Shown in pieces: positions 35,301 to 47,381 of a stretch of DNA of 64,000 nucleotides. Made by a program: the position numbers and the translations under genes. Position 1 is the first letter of the stretch; the number at the start of each line of letters is the position of its first letter. The notes below the pieces were generated by a model that was not told the origin of the DNA, made no database searches, and saw only the letters and a program-made list of their open reading frames with translations. The DNA comes from Monocercomonoides exilis. Its lineage: Eukaryota > Preaxostyla > Oxymonadida > Polymastigidae. The stretch covers positions 1 through 64,000 of the forward strand of contig LSRY02000074.1 in assembly GCA_001643675.2 (NCBI GenBank), given 5' to 3'.

Positions 35301-36050
35301 ATTGATGTGTCGAACGGAGTGAAGATTGTGGGAGAGACCGATCTGGTGGGGAAGATGGCGACGCAGGCATCGACGATGTACTCGAACAACCTGTGCCACC
35401 TGCTGGACGAGATGGGGAAGGCGCAGAACTTCTCGGTGGATGAGAAGAACGAGATCATCTATGGGTCGCTGTGTGTGATCCAGGGGAAGATCCGATGGGA
35501 TCCGAACAGGAAGCCGGTTTCGGTGACGGCACAGAAGAAGCCAGCCGGAGCAGCAGCAGCAGGAGCAGCAAAGCCAGCCACACCAGCAGCACCAGTGGCA
35601 GCAGCAGCAGCAGCAGCAACAGAGAAGAAAGAGGAGCAATCATTGCATGCGCCAGCAGGAGGAGAAGAGGAGAAGAAGTCGAAGGGATGGTTCTTCTACT
35701 TCAAGTGGACGCTGTTTGTGGTGTTTGTGGTGGGGATTCTGATTCTGGCGGTGTTCATGACGACGGAGATGCTGAACCTGATTGTGATCTTTGTGTTTGC
35801 GATCTACATTGGGTTCATGGTGATCTGGAATGTGACGCCGTCGCTGCACACGCCGCTGATGTCGGTGACGAATGCAGTGTCTGGGATCATCATCTGCGGA
35901 GGAATTGTGGAGCTGACAGCGCCGTTCCTGGGGGTGTGCTTCTGTGTTGGGGCAGTGTCAGTGTTCCTGGCGTCGATCAACGTGTTTGGTGGGTTCATTG
36001 TGACACACCGGATGCTGCAGATGTTTGTGATGGAGAAGAAGATGAACTAA
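32349..36050 (+). CDS. Proton-translocating NAD(P) transhydrogenase, single chain, copy 1
   Basis: Couples hydride transfer between NADH and NADP+ to proton movement across a membrane. Two exons (32349-32530, 32894-36050) with a 363-bp intron (GTGTGT...TTCAG) give 1112 residues. The join restores FFIMTL-SGLSNQESAKKG, the usual first helix of the beta part. The order is beta-type membrane domain II, then NADP domain III (IIIVPGYGMAAGKAQHAV near 364), then NAD domain I (VGVPKEVFGGERRVAATPES near 558; VGAGVAGLAAIGAAKGLGA near 735), an Ala-rich linker near 945, then the alpha-type membrane helices to the end. This beta-before-alpha order is known from Entamoeba and apicomplexans. Codon use is strongly GC-ending, unlike the neighbours. 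An ATG further in (MLAQVLAE) is an alternative start. Confidence 0.93.
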
Positions 36051-36299
36051 GTGCAAGATGGAAGATGCAAAACAGCAAGAATGGAATATCTATTTCATTT
36101 TTGTTTTTGTTTTTGTTTTCTTCTTTTTCTTCTTCAACATCCTTTTTTCTTTCTTTTTTTATTAAGAAGAAATTATATAGTGCATACCTTTTATCTTTTC
36201 TTTATTTGACTGTTGTGTGCTTTTGGCAAAGAGTCCATCATTCTGTTGTTATTGAGTGCTTTGTTGAGCTGCAAGAAAGAAAGAGGTGAAGAGAGTGAG

Positions 36300-36700
36300 G
36301 CGTTTGTGTGCGAGCATTTTGGAGCAGTTCGTTCGAAAGCACGTTTGGAGCCATTGGAATTTCATATTCATTGACATGTTTCACGTCAAAACATAAAACT
36401 GTATTGAAGCAAATCAAACATTTTTTATCAATATTTTTTTTTCTTATTAAAATTATTTTTGAAAGAAAGCAATCAAAATGCTTCTTCCAAAAGTGAAGAA
36501 TTTGAAGAGATGGTCCAAGTGCACCTCTGAACAAAGAAATGGATGAAGTGGGAAATGTTTGCATTCCAGTTGAATCCATTAAAAAAATAAGAGTTTTGCC
36601 TTTTTTTTTCTGCAGGAGCGTTGATGAGGAGCAACGAGTTTATTGAGAGAGCGGAGAATTGGAGTGAAGAATAGGTATGGAAAGGATTTTAACGATTTTC
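36300..36700 (+). pseudogene. Duplicated gene fragment downstream of the transhydrogenase
   Basis: Protein-like pieces read KEMDEVGNVCIPVES and ALMRSNEFIERAENWSEE followed by a stop, with TTTTTTTCTGCAG between them acting as an acceptor. The copy in the right arm (59395-59760, minus) keeps an extra stretch (EEFEEMVQVHFKKMIEEQR) that is deleted here. Frames do not join cleanly in either copy, so I treat it as a relic carried with the duplication. The remaining spacer to 37091 is AT-rich with nothing visible. Confidence 0.35.
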
Positions 36701-37091
36701 AATACGAGCAAAACACATTCCTTTCACTTATCATATGTGACAAAAAATAATAAAGAAAATATAATGAATGAACATAAAATTGTTGCTCAACTTGTAAAAG
36801 CTTGCTATTCATTTTTTTCTTCTTATTTGGAGTTCAAAATCCGAAATAAATAAATTTAACAATATTGGAAAAAATCGTTTAGGAAATTTTTTGCACAAAT
36901 TCGTTCAAAAATTCATATCACACAAGTATAAATGATATCTTTTTTTAGAGAAAAAATTTTGGAATTATTAAAATTAAAAAAAGTATGGAAGGAAATATTG
37001 AAGTGTTGGGTCGTTTTACTTTTCGGATTTGGGTTATTTTGTTTCTTTATTCAAAGGAGATTTGAAACTTAAAGGCAATCGAAATACAAAG

Positions 37092-40000
37092 ATGATTAAT
37101 ATTTTATTAATTTTATCTTTGACCATATGTGCTTATTCATCTGGAATGGACGGTGCGCGAATAAAATTTATTTTTCTTTCCATCAGTATATTATTTCGTA
37201 TCATTTTTCAAAGATTACAAGCATTACAAATTTCATTATCATCTTGGATTGGCCGTGTGCAATATATCCAGGCCTTTGGGTGTTGGAACTTTTTGGACAG
37301 CTCCTGTTTATGACACGTTCAATGATGCAATCAATGAAATGTTTCTTAGCAACGGAACATATAACTCAACAACTCCATTTACGCGTTTAAATGTCAATAA
37401 GTTTATCACGGTAAGATTTTGATTTATTTGAAGTATTCTTTCAAAAAACGTGTATTTATATATTTAAGACATATTTAGCAGTTGCTTCTCCTTTAATAAT
37501 AATGTACGCAGTTATATTACTTTGGTGCGTGGGTTGGATTTCGATTCAGTGCTGTGCATTATGCACAACATATTCTGAAAAGCCACCTTGTACGTGCTGC
37601 TTTTGGACAAAAGGAGGGCCAAGGAGATCGTGGATTATTTTTACGAAAGCATTGTTCTCTGTTTCGACAATTTTGCTCATGTATGAAAAATTAAATTTTA
37701 TTCGTAATTTTTGAATGTTACGATTTTCACATTTCATAAATTATCCAACGCCGTGTCACAGTGTTGTATGTGTTCTTGCTGCGTCAACGTGCTTCGGAGT
37801 TCCAGCGCAATTAGATAAAGTTACGCCTGCAGTTAATGGAATATTGTCACACATGTCAACAATTGGAGAAAGCTTTGCTGAGCTGAATAAAGTTGTTCCT
37901 AATGCGAACACTGCACTGAGTGAGGTGGCAACGTCAGCTACGAGTCAATCAGAAACTGTGCTCACTCCATTTTCCGAGTTAAGTGGGCTTTTGAATACAT
38001 TCCAATCAGCTGTGAAAAGGCATGCATGCTTTTTGAGTGAGCGTTGATTGTCTGCTTGTGCATGTTGTTAAATGCACATTTAATAAGAAGATTTATTTAT
38101 GTATAATTAGCGTTCAATCATTTTTTTAAATTTTTGTTTTTGTTTTTCTCTTTTTTTTCTGGTTCAAACAAAATTTCTTTTTGAAAATCAATTTTCTATT
38201 TCAGTTTTTTGATATTTGTGATTTATTTTTTATTTTCTTTTGTGATATTTCACTTTATTTATGCTAACATTGGCATATGTCAATGATGATTTACAGCGAA
38301 ATTCATGCTTTGGAAACTGCTTCGTATGATGAATTATTTGTTGGGACAGGCTTGAACGATGCAATTAATACTTTCAAAGATATTTCATTTGACGTATGTG
38401 TTATTTCTGAGTAGTATATTGATTATGTGCTTATGTGCTTATGTGCTTATGTGCTTATGATTTTATGAGCTCTGAAGTTAACTTAATATTTTTCATGCTA
38501 TGTTTTTGCAATACTTTTACGTGATTTCTGTTTTGATGAAAAAAAAATTTTTTTTTCTCGTTAATTTATTTATTTATTTGTTTGTTTGTTTAATATTCCT
38601 CAGACCTCTTACACCCAAGGAGGTGATCCAGAGCTGAATGTTTCATTGACTAATGACACAGCATGGAGCATCTCATTCAAAGATATCATTTCTGATCTGA
38701 AGACAATCACAGACGATGGCCAAACATCGCTTCATTCATCGTCAAATGAAGATATTCCCTCTTTCGCCCCTTCAAAATCATTGGAAGAGATGAAGGTTGT
38801 TGTTACTGATGTTAGAGACATAATTAACAGGTTCACAACAGAACTGCAAAATTACACTGAAAAAGTTGAAAGGATTAACTCTGCAAGTAAAAGTTTGTTT
38901 TTTTCTTTTCTTTTCTTTTCTTTTCTTTTCTTTTCTTTCCTTTCCTTTTCTTTTCTTTCCTTTCCTTTCCTTTCCTTTCCTTTCCTTTTCTTTTCTTTTC
39001 TTTTCTTTTCTTTTCTTTCCTTTCCTTTTCTTTTCTTTTCTTTCCTTTCCTTTCCTTTCCTTTTCTTTTCTTTTCTTTCCTTTCCTTTCCTTTCCTTTTC
39101 TTTTCTCTTCTCTTCTCTTCTCTTCTCTTCTCTTCTCTTCTCTTCTCTTCTCTTCTCTTCTTTTTTTTTTATATTTTATTTTATTTTATTTTCTTCTTTT
39201 CTTCTTTTCTTTACATTTATGTTTATCTTTCTATTTCTGTTTCTTCTCTCTCTCTCTCTCTCTTTGATTTTTCTCGTTTTCATTTTCATTCTCTTTCTCT
39301 ATGTTTTATTCACACTTATTTCACAGAATTCATCGAATCAGTAGGCAATCCAATATTCGCAAATTCTTCTTCCTCCTCCTCCTCTTCCTCCTCCTCCTTC
39401 TCTGAAGCAATGCTCAGCTGGTCATACTCTGCCTCTGCCTTCAAAACACGTCTCAATTCCACCCTTCAGTCACTCAGCCATTTGAACGAGACACTCACAA
39501 ATGCCTTCAAAGACAGAGAAAGCATCCGGCTGCTGCTCAACCAGACGCTCTTTGAAGATCTGCTGGGGTGTGGGAACTTGCTGCCTGTGCTGAATGAGAC
39601 AGAGGCTGAAGATCAATACAGACTAGAAAATGGCTCGGGTGCAAGAACGTCAACAACAAGAGGAGTTAATGGAATAAGGGAAAGAAGGAGTGAAAATGAA
39701 GGCAATGAGTATAAGATATATTCAATGAAAGATCACAAGGGAAGAAAGAAGAATGTCGACTGCTCAACGGCTGATTATAACAATCCTGATTGGAGTACTC
39801 TTGGAGATTGCCATCCATCCAAGACAGACAAGACATATTATGCTAATCACTCGATGGCCAAGGAGTATTGTGCTTCTCTTCTCATCAAATGCAACAAAGA
39901 AGATACAACTCCAACAACCCCAACAACTTCTCTGTCTTCCTTTCATTCTTCCTCTTCCTCTTTCTCTTCATCTGCTCCAAAGACACGCAAGCCCACAAGC

Positions 40001-42718
40001 ACACTACCAAATGTTGTCGTTCCTGCTACTCTTCTTCCATTCAATCCAAAAATAGGTGCCGATACAGGAGGTTTATCCTTTAATGATATTCCAACAATAG
40101 TGGGGAGGCAGCAGACAGCAGCCAACACGCTCACAATTGCCAATTCTACCAGTGGGACAGCATCAGGAGAACATAGACAGCAGCTGGAAGAGGCATATGC
40201 CCTTGTCAACACCGAACTCTCATATTTTGTGCGTGATCTGAACAGTCTCAGAACACAGACCAACAATTCCTTAAGATCGTTCCAGAGTCAGGTGAATTCA
40301 CTGGCATCGACACTCAGCAACCTCGGCGGGAACTACTCGTCTGCACTGAACAGCACGCTTTTCAAGGGCATTGGAGTGTATTCACTCCCGAAGGCATTGA
40401 CAGAAGGATACATTCAGCCAGCCAAGCAGTATGTAGGGATGGTGTGCTATGCGTGTTTTGGGTACTTTGCAGTGATGGCAGTGATGGCTCTGCTGGACAT
40501 CTTGTTCGGGTGCATAAAGGGCAGCAACGGATACATGTGCTGCTCAATTGCTGTGCAGTTCATCTTGTCTTTTTTGTTTGGGGCGCTGCTGATGGCGTTT
40601 GGAGTGTTTGGGGGAATGTTTATGGATGCTCAGAGTTGGATATATGGAGGTGGATTGGAGGCATTTGCTACGTCTGAGCCTGCTGTGAGGTATGTGCAGA
40701 GGTGGTTCCCGTATTCAGCAGGGGCAAATGAAGTGATGGGAAGGGAGACGGAAATGGAGAAAGGAAGAGAAGAGGAGTGGAAGAGAAGAAGTGATGGATG
40801 GTGTGATAAAAATATAAATGAAGGAGAAGATGTGAATGATGACTTGGCTATTCATAATGTTTCATTGTATCTTTCTCAAAATGATAATCATTCATCATCA
40901 TCATCTTCTTCTTCTTCCTCTTTATTGTCATCGAATGAGAAAAGGACATTGCAGGAGGTGATCATCCAAAGTGCAGACTTCAGCATTCGCCGGCATATGA
41001 AGTTCAACCAGTCGACATATGTTGAATGCATTCATTCATTCCTTCAAGGCGATGATGGTGTCACATCTCCCATTGAGCTGGCCTTTGATCGGCTGCTGGA
41101 GAGGATGAAGAACGATTTTGCTGGACAGTTCTTGTCTTCTGATAAGAATATAAACCCACTCATGAAATGGATGGAGATCAGCATCAAGAATGGCAGTGCT
41201 AATGGCAATGGGGAGATGACAATGGATGCAAAGAATGATGATGAAAAAGTTAAAGTTAAAGTTGTTGTCGAAGAAGGAGAAGAAGCAGAGGAAGAAGAAA
41301 AAAACAAACCAAACAACTTCTCCTCTAGTTTTGCCTCTCTTGACTCCACACCCACCTCCTCAAAGAAGCTGTCACAGACCCCCAAGACACTCACAGACAT
41401 TCTGAAGGAGCTGAATGAGGATGTGAGCTACTCCTCCTCACAAGCACGTGCAGCAGTCATCAAAAACCTCCGCCCGTCGAAAGTGTCTGGCCCTCTCTTT
41501 GACTTCATGAACCCCATCTTCTACCACTCGGCATCGATGTTTGCGGTGACGTGGTTTGCCTCGTTCATCTTCTTCTGTCTGATGGTGCTGCATCTGTTTG
41601 CGCTGGTGTGTGGGCAGACGTACTGGCTGGACTGGGAGAAGATATTTGAGGAGCACAGAGAGAAGGAGAGGAAGAGGAAGGCGATGATTGAGGCACGAAA
41701 GAAGGCAGAGGAGGAGAAGAAGAAACAAGTGGCAGACGAAGTGAGGAGGCAGCTGGAGGAGCAGGAGAAGAAGAAGAAAGACGAGAAGAAGGCGAAGAAA
41801 GAGGAAAGGCTGAAGACAGCAGCGTCGATGGCAACACTAACACGGCAGATGACGAGGGGTTCATTGGGGACATCGAAGTTGGGGACACGAGGATCAACCA
41901 CGCCTCATCAGACACTGGATGACACGCTTGGGGGAGGGAGGAGTGGGAGTGGGAAGATAACGCCAGAGACATGGAGGAATGCATCAATGACACGAAGTGC
42001 CTCGCTGGCGATGATGTCAGCCCAGCAGATGCAGCTGGAGCAGCAACAACAACAGCAACAGCTCCAACAGCAGCAGCTGCTTCTTCTCCAGCAACTTCCT
42101 CCCACTCCTTCCTCTGCCCTGTCTATGCAGAGTCTGAGCAGTGTGGGTGGATTTGCAGGGGGACCTCTGCCACACTTGCCGAGTTCGTCGCATTTGGCGA
42201 GTCCATTCCAAAGACCACCAACCACACTCACTTTGATGGCACCTGCATATTCTGACCCAACAACAGCAGCAGCGTCAGCAGCAGCTGTGTCTCAATATGC
42301 ATTAGACTCAGCAGCAGCACAATCGATGCAGATGCAGATGCAGATGGCTCAGCCGGTCTCTTCTTTTGCACAAGTGAGCGATGGAATGGGACTGGGAACA
42401 ACAACGATAACTTCTTCATCTTCTGGTGCTCCTTTAACACCTTCTCAGACATCATCATCTTCTTCTTCTTCTTCTGCTTCTTCTTCTGCTCCTCCTCCTT
42501 CAGCATTAGCTTCTCCTTCATCACCTTCCTCTTCCTCTTCTTCTTCCTCCTCCTCTTCTTCAACATCTCCTTCCTCATCAACATCACCTGGACAAACAAC
42601 TCCAGTCTCACCAATGGCACCTTCAACAGCCTCTCTTTCCTCTCCGTCGCCTCTCAGAGCATCCTCCAACTTCAACTCAGAATACGACAGAACAGATGAT
42701 TTTGGCGATCCTATGTAA
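37092..42718 (+). CDS. Prominin-like five-span membrane glycoprotein
   Basis: Seven exons join in phase: 37092-37152, 37187-37410, 37469-37680, 37762-38019, 38297-38393, 38604-38886 and 39327-42718. They give 1508 residues. A signal peptide (MINILLILSLTICAYSSG) and a short outer segment precede TM1 (about 97-124) and TM2 (about 150-178), separated by a Cys-rich loop (CCALCTTYSEKPPCTCCFW). A large outer loop with many NxS/T sites follows. TM3 and TM4 (about 746-772, 779-808), a second outer loop and TM5 (about 1116-1141) follow, then a cytosolic tail: charged coiled coil, Gln-rich and Ser/Ala-rich. This topology (1+1+loop+2+loop+1) is that of prominins, which mark membrane protrusions and bind cholesterol. 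The call rests on topology, not on conserved motifs. The fourth intron appears to be GC-AG (GCATGC...TTACAG); the first is only 34 nt. Confidence 0.6.
38422..38460. repeat. 9-bp tandem repeat in an intron
   Basis: About four copies of TGTGCTTAT inside the fifth intron of the prominin-like gene. Confidence 0.8.
38899..39162. repeat. Pyrimidine microsatellite, (TTTTC)n with TTTCC and TCTTC variants
   Basis: About 260 bp of pentamer repeats, almost pure C/T on the plus strand. It lies between donor GTAAAA (38887) and acceptor TTTCACAG (39326) of the sixth intron of the prominin-like gene and makes up most of that 440-bp intron. Confidence 0.95.
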
Positions 42719-43272
42719 AAATGTTGTGATTATATGATTAATAAATAATAATAAATAAATAAATAAATAAATAAAATAAAATAAATGAAAAAAGGAAAGA
42801 GAGAAAGGGCAATGAAGATGGATGGAGTAGGAAAGAGATTTATTGATTGGAATGCTTTCTTTTCTTTTTCTTTTCTTTCTATCTTTTTTCTCCTTCAAAT
42901 ATGATTTTTTCTTTTATTTTCTTTTTTGAAGGAAAAAAGGAGGAAAGAAAAGAAATGTTTGATGTTTATTTGCAATAATTCATCGCTTTGAGAATTGCAT
43001 TATTTAATCGATGTTTTTTTTATTGATTTTGATATATTTCTATTTTATTTAATATTCTTTCTTTCTTTCTTTCTTTTTCTGTTTTATTTAATTCTTTTAA
43101 TTCTTATTTTTCTTTTTATTCTGATGGCAATGCATTTATTCTTCTTCATTTGTGTCTGTGTTTGTATTATTTTCAGCTGCTTATATCCATTTCTCAACAC
43201 ACTTTGCAGCATCTTCAGTTTTTCCATTGCCAAAGAAAGAAAGAAAGAAATGAGGGAAGAAAGTAAAAGAAG

Positions 43273-43304
<32 letters not shown>

Positions 43305-44643
43305 TTAATATTCGCTTTTATTTTGTTGTGCTATTTGTGAATATTTTGATTTTCTGTGCAATTGTTTCTATTTCTAATTTCTAATTTCTATTCTTTCTCT
43401 CTTTCTTTTTCCTTTCCTTTATCTTTTTCTATCTCTATTGTTATTTCTATTTATTATTAATATTATTAGTATTTTAGTAATTTTTATTTATTTATTTATT
43501 TCTGATGTGTTTCAAAAGCAAAAAAATTAAGAGATTAAGAGGCAATCATTTCCTTATGCTTTTTTATGCCATTCTATGCAATGAATGCATTTATTCCATT
43601 TTGTTACATTTTATTCCATTTTTATGACATTTTTATGACATTTTTATGAAATATGTATCGATTTATTTGGTTTTTTTGGAAATATACATGATTGTTTTAA
43701 GAATATATTTTGTTGCATTCTATCAATGATTAGCCTCATCTAAACATTCCATTTGTTTTTTCTTTTTCTTTCTCTTTCTATTTCTCTCTCTCTCTCTCTC
43801 TTTTTATTTTTCTTTTTATTTATTTATTTATTTTTCATTTTCATCATTTTTTATCAATTAAATGATAATATTGTTGTATTAATACTTTCCTTTTGTGCGT
43901 GTTATTCTGTTTGCAATTGTCAATTTTCATTTTTCTTTCTACACGCCTCGTATTTCATTTGTAATATATAGCTTTGTCTCCTTCTCCCTTTGCTTTGTTT
44001 GCTTTATTTCCTTTTTTTTGATTTGCACGCTCCTATGAAATGATAGAATTTTATTTGAATTTTAATGTTTGAATTATTATTATTATTATTTTTTTTTTTC
44101 TTGTGACATTATCAGAACTTCTTAATCATTCTCAATAACTAAGATTTTATTTTATTCCCTGTTATGCACTATCTTTTGAATTTTGAAAGTTTTTAGAGAT
44201 TTGATGTTAATTTTTTTTCAATTAAATTGCTTTTTTCTCCCTCCATTCTTATTTGTTCAATTTTCTCGAATAATCACTTCGAAAAATTTTTCATCTATAC
44301 TGAAAATCAAATTGTGAAATCGCATTGCAAAACTAAGTTTGTTTTTTTTTTGAAAAGTCAGCAATTATTTTGAAAAAGAAATTATGAATAATTGAAACAT
44401 GCACAAAAAAAGGAAGAAAAATGATCAAATACCTTAATTTATCTATATTTTATCTTTCGTAGAAATCAGAAAATAAAAATGATTGATATTTCATTACATT
44501 TCGCTCAATCAAATAATAAGGAAGAAGATAAGCATTCCTTATTTTATATCGAAAAATTTAAGTGTGCTTTTTGATTCAAAATTCATTTTCATTCTCATTC
44601 AAATTTTCATGAACATTAAGAAATGATACAGTTAATTTTTCAG
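42719..44643. other. AT-rich intergenic with simple repeats
   Basis: Contains TAAA runs at 42740-42790, CTTT runs near 43060, GA-rich repeat at 43270-43300 and CT runs near 43785. The open frames are translated low-complexity sequence. The first exon of the cyclin gene should lie in the last few hundred bases but I could not place it. Confidence 0.5.
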
Positions 44644-45272
44644 AGAAGCGAATACAAAAAGAACCTAATCAAAAATACATACCGGAGAACACTTTAAATG
44701 AACAAAATTGCCTTGCAAATCTTTCTACATGCATCTGCAATGAAAGGAGCATTGAAACAGTGTCACGGGCAATATGCTTTGTAATATCTAATTTTCTTCC
44801 TAATATTATACCTACAGATTGCTTGCTTCGCTTACAATTTCCTTCAAAACTTGGAGCTTTACCAGAAGAGCCACAGAACTTCACAAATAAACTTTTTGCC
44901 AAAATCTATCGTTTTTTATGCTTTGTTCAGGATTCGGTAAAGCTAACAGTAGCTGAACTAGCGCATGCATTTAACTTGATATGCCATTATATTCAATCAG
45001 AATGTGAATCTCATCCTGAAGGTGAGGAATGTGTAATTAATCATTCGACATTGGGAATGCTCTTTCTTTGTGGAATTATCATTTCCCTGAAAATGAATAG
45101 AGACCATGCTATTAAGAATTCTTTTTGGGCAAAAGCGTTGAACATTCCACTTGAAGTGCTGAATGGAAGCGAAGTTGCATTTTTAGAAAAAATTAACTTT
45201 TGTGTGTATCTGGAAGCAGATGAATATGCTCAACTCTTCTCGTCGCTCATTTCAGTTGAAGAGGAAGTATAA
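44644..45272 (+). CDS. PHO80-type cyclin
   Basis: PHO80-like cyclins bind and activate cyclin-dependent kinases of the Pho85/CDK5 group. The exon opens after acceptor TTTTTCAG (44636-44643) and is open to TAA 45272, about 209 residues. Domain features are VISNFLPNIIPTDCLLRLQF, the polar PSKLGALPEEPQNF stretch, IYRFLCFVQDSVKLTVAELA, then GMLFLCGIIISLKMNRDHAI and the hallmark NSFWAKALNIPLEVLNGSEV...FLEKINFCVYLEADEYA. I recall close relatives in Monocercomonoides with the same SKLGALPEEP motif. The N-terminal exon with the start codon is missing from my model; the phase requires one base before AG. The downstream ATG-less stretch argues against starting at 44760. Confidence 0.75.
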
Positions 45273-47381
45273 TCAAGTTCTGCTTGTCTCTTCTGCTTTT
45301 TAATTAAAGTCTTAAACTTTATCTTTTTTTATTTTGTTATTCAAGAACACATAACTTTTCTCTTTTTGTTCTGTTTTCCCGAATGTTATTGTTCGGCATG
45401 GATGAGCAAGAAGTCCATCACTGATATTTTGTTTGCCTTAACTTTGATGGACATATTTATTCATATTTAGTTTGTGATTTTGCTTCAGAAGATCAAATTA
45501 TTTGCATGCACTGCTTATTGCATGTTGAGTGTTTTATATGGTTGGATGAATTTCTTATTGTTTTTTAACTCATGACATTTTCGTTGATGTTTTGTCATTA
45601 AATTTGATTTTTTTTTTTCAGATTTATTTACTATTCGTTCTCTTCTATGTCTTTTTTCTTTACCAAATGGAAATTTCTATTTAATTTTGAGGGCTTTTGC
45701 TTTTCTTTCCGAAAATTTTGATTTTTTTTGCATGGACAGAAAAGTAATTTATCTTGATGATTAGTTTTTTTTAATAAGTTATTATTGAATTTTTATTTAA
45801 ACATTCAGTGCATTTTATTTGTTTTTGTAAATGATTTTTGATCTCAATTGTCAGTTTTAATCTTCATGTTCTTCTCTAAATCCTCTTTTTAACAGTCTGT
45901 TACGAATTTTTTGTTTTCATCTTCATTTTTTTATTCTCTTCTCCTCCTGTTCTATCTTTCTTTATTTCAAAATTCTTTCACCTTCCTCTTTGAATATTTG
46001 ACGGCTTGCAAAATGTTAATGAATGCAAATGAATGGTTGTTGTGATAATGCTTTTTCGTATTCAAATTCGAATTTTTTTAAAAAAATTCCTTTCTTTTAA
46101 TCTTTAAATGCAAGATTCTTTTGTAAATTTGTTATAACGCCTTATTTATTATATTGCTCTGCATGGAATTTCATTTCTTCTTCGTTCTTCGTTCTTCGTT
46201 CTTCTTCACGTTGAATTGTGAAATATTTGTAGAGTGTTTGCTCCTTTTAATGAAATATTTCACAGAATCTTTTTTCTTTTTACTTTTTTTAAAAAAAAGA
46301 TGATTGTTCTTTATTTCCTGACTTCAAGATAGTTATTCATTTACGTTTTACACTTTCTCCTAATTTTGATCATATAATTTTTCGTCAGTCAATTGATTGT
46401 CTATTTTATTTTTTATTTTTATTTTTTTTTTCAAACGTTCTCTTTTTATCTTTCTTTAATTCAACAATTGAATAAATTTTTGTATCTGTTCATGTTGATT
46501 GGCATCTTCATTTGAGAGTGTTTGATAAACATTTGTCGTTTTTCGTAGTTCTCCATTATCACACGCTAAATGGCTCATTTTATTGAACGCCAGATTATTT
46601 TTATTTAAATAATGACAATTTGCAGAATAAGAAATATTCAATGAATTATTTTTATCGAAAACTTTTTCCAATGACAATAAGATTAAAAGGTGACATGAAG
46701 TGTCTTTCACCATGTTTAATTCTCATTTCCATAAATTTTATGTTTGCCGACAAATTATTTGATACTCATTGAGTTTATGAGGAAAAGTTGAGAAATCATT
46801 CAGAAAAGAAAGCAAACTTTATTGCAATTAACAAAAAAATGAAATGAAATGAAATGTTTCAAAAAAATGTGAAAAAATATGTTGTCGTATTCAACAACGT
46901 ATTTATTCCTTTTCATCAATGAAAACAACGCAACATCCACATAAATAAAATAGAATAACGTCGAATCATTCATAAAAAAATAAAATAAATTGCTTAAGGG
47001 GATGAAAATGAGAAGTTCTAAAAAAGAATTGACAGATTGGAAAATGCTTTTCCAGTCTACAACTTACAAAAGCTTTTGTTCCAAACAAATAAAACAACCA
47101 TTAAAGACAAAAGGAGAGAAATAAAACGAATTTCAATCTTTGGAGAATAATAATCAAAGAAAAATTTCATTTTCTCTTTATAAATAAACTCCGAATTAAA
47201 ATGGATTTAATTTGGAAGAAAACAAATAGATAGAAAAAAAAGAACCACAATATTTATGTTTAAGTATTGCCATTCTATTCCAATATTAACAGAACTTTTC
47301 AATCATTTCTTTATTATTGCTATTCATTATTTGTTATTTATCATTAAATTTTTTATTATTCTTAATTGAAAGAGGCATATT
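45273..47381. other. AT-rich intergenic
   Basis: About 2.1 kb. Apart from the small frame listed at 46456-46713 and a GTTCTTC triplet repeat at about 46180-46205, nothing stands out. Confidence 0.5.
46456..46713 (-). CDS. Small hypothetical open frame
   Basis: ATG-started frame of 85 residues (MVKDTSCHLLILLSLEKVFD...IQKFIQLLN). Composition is balanced, not low-complexity, with Asn, Lys and Leu typical of the AT-rich genes here. No family is recognised, there is no signal peptide and no splice partners were found. It may be a fragment of an old gene. Confidence 0.25.
   Translation of the reverse strand: MVKDTSCHLLILLSLEKVFDKNNSLNISYSANCHYLNKNNLAFNKMSHLACDNGELRKTTNVYQTLSNEDANQHEQIQKFIQLLN

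Larger units (their letters stand above)
32095..36700 (+). repeat. Left arm of an inverted duplication (transhydrogenase locus)
   Basis: Matches 59395-64000 in inverted orientation. It covers the divergent upstream region, the whole transhydrogenase gene and about 600 bp of 3' flank. At the 3' end similarity stops at about 36700 (GAGAATTGGAG then divergent). The other end reaches the window edge in the right arm, so the full arm is longer than 4.6 kb. Confidence 0.95.

Noticed and set aside
42995-43971. Phe/Leu/Ser-rich frames after the prominin-like gene
   Set aside because: Low-complexity T-rich spacer; no signal beyond simple repeats.
44760-44762. GTG at 44760 as cyclin start
   Set aside because: Not an ATG; the frame is open upstream to a clear acceptor, so a spliced 5' exon is more likely.
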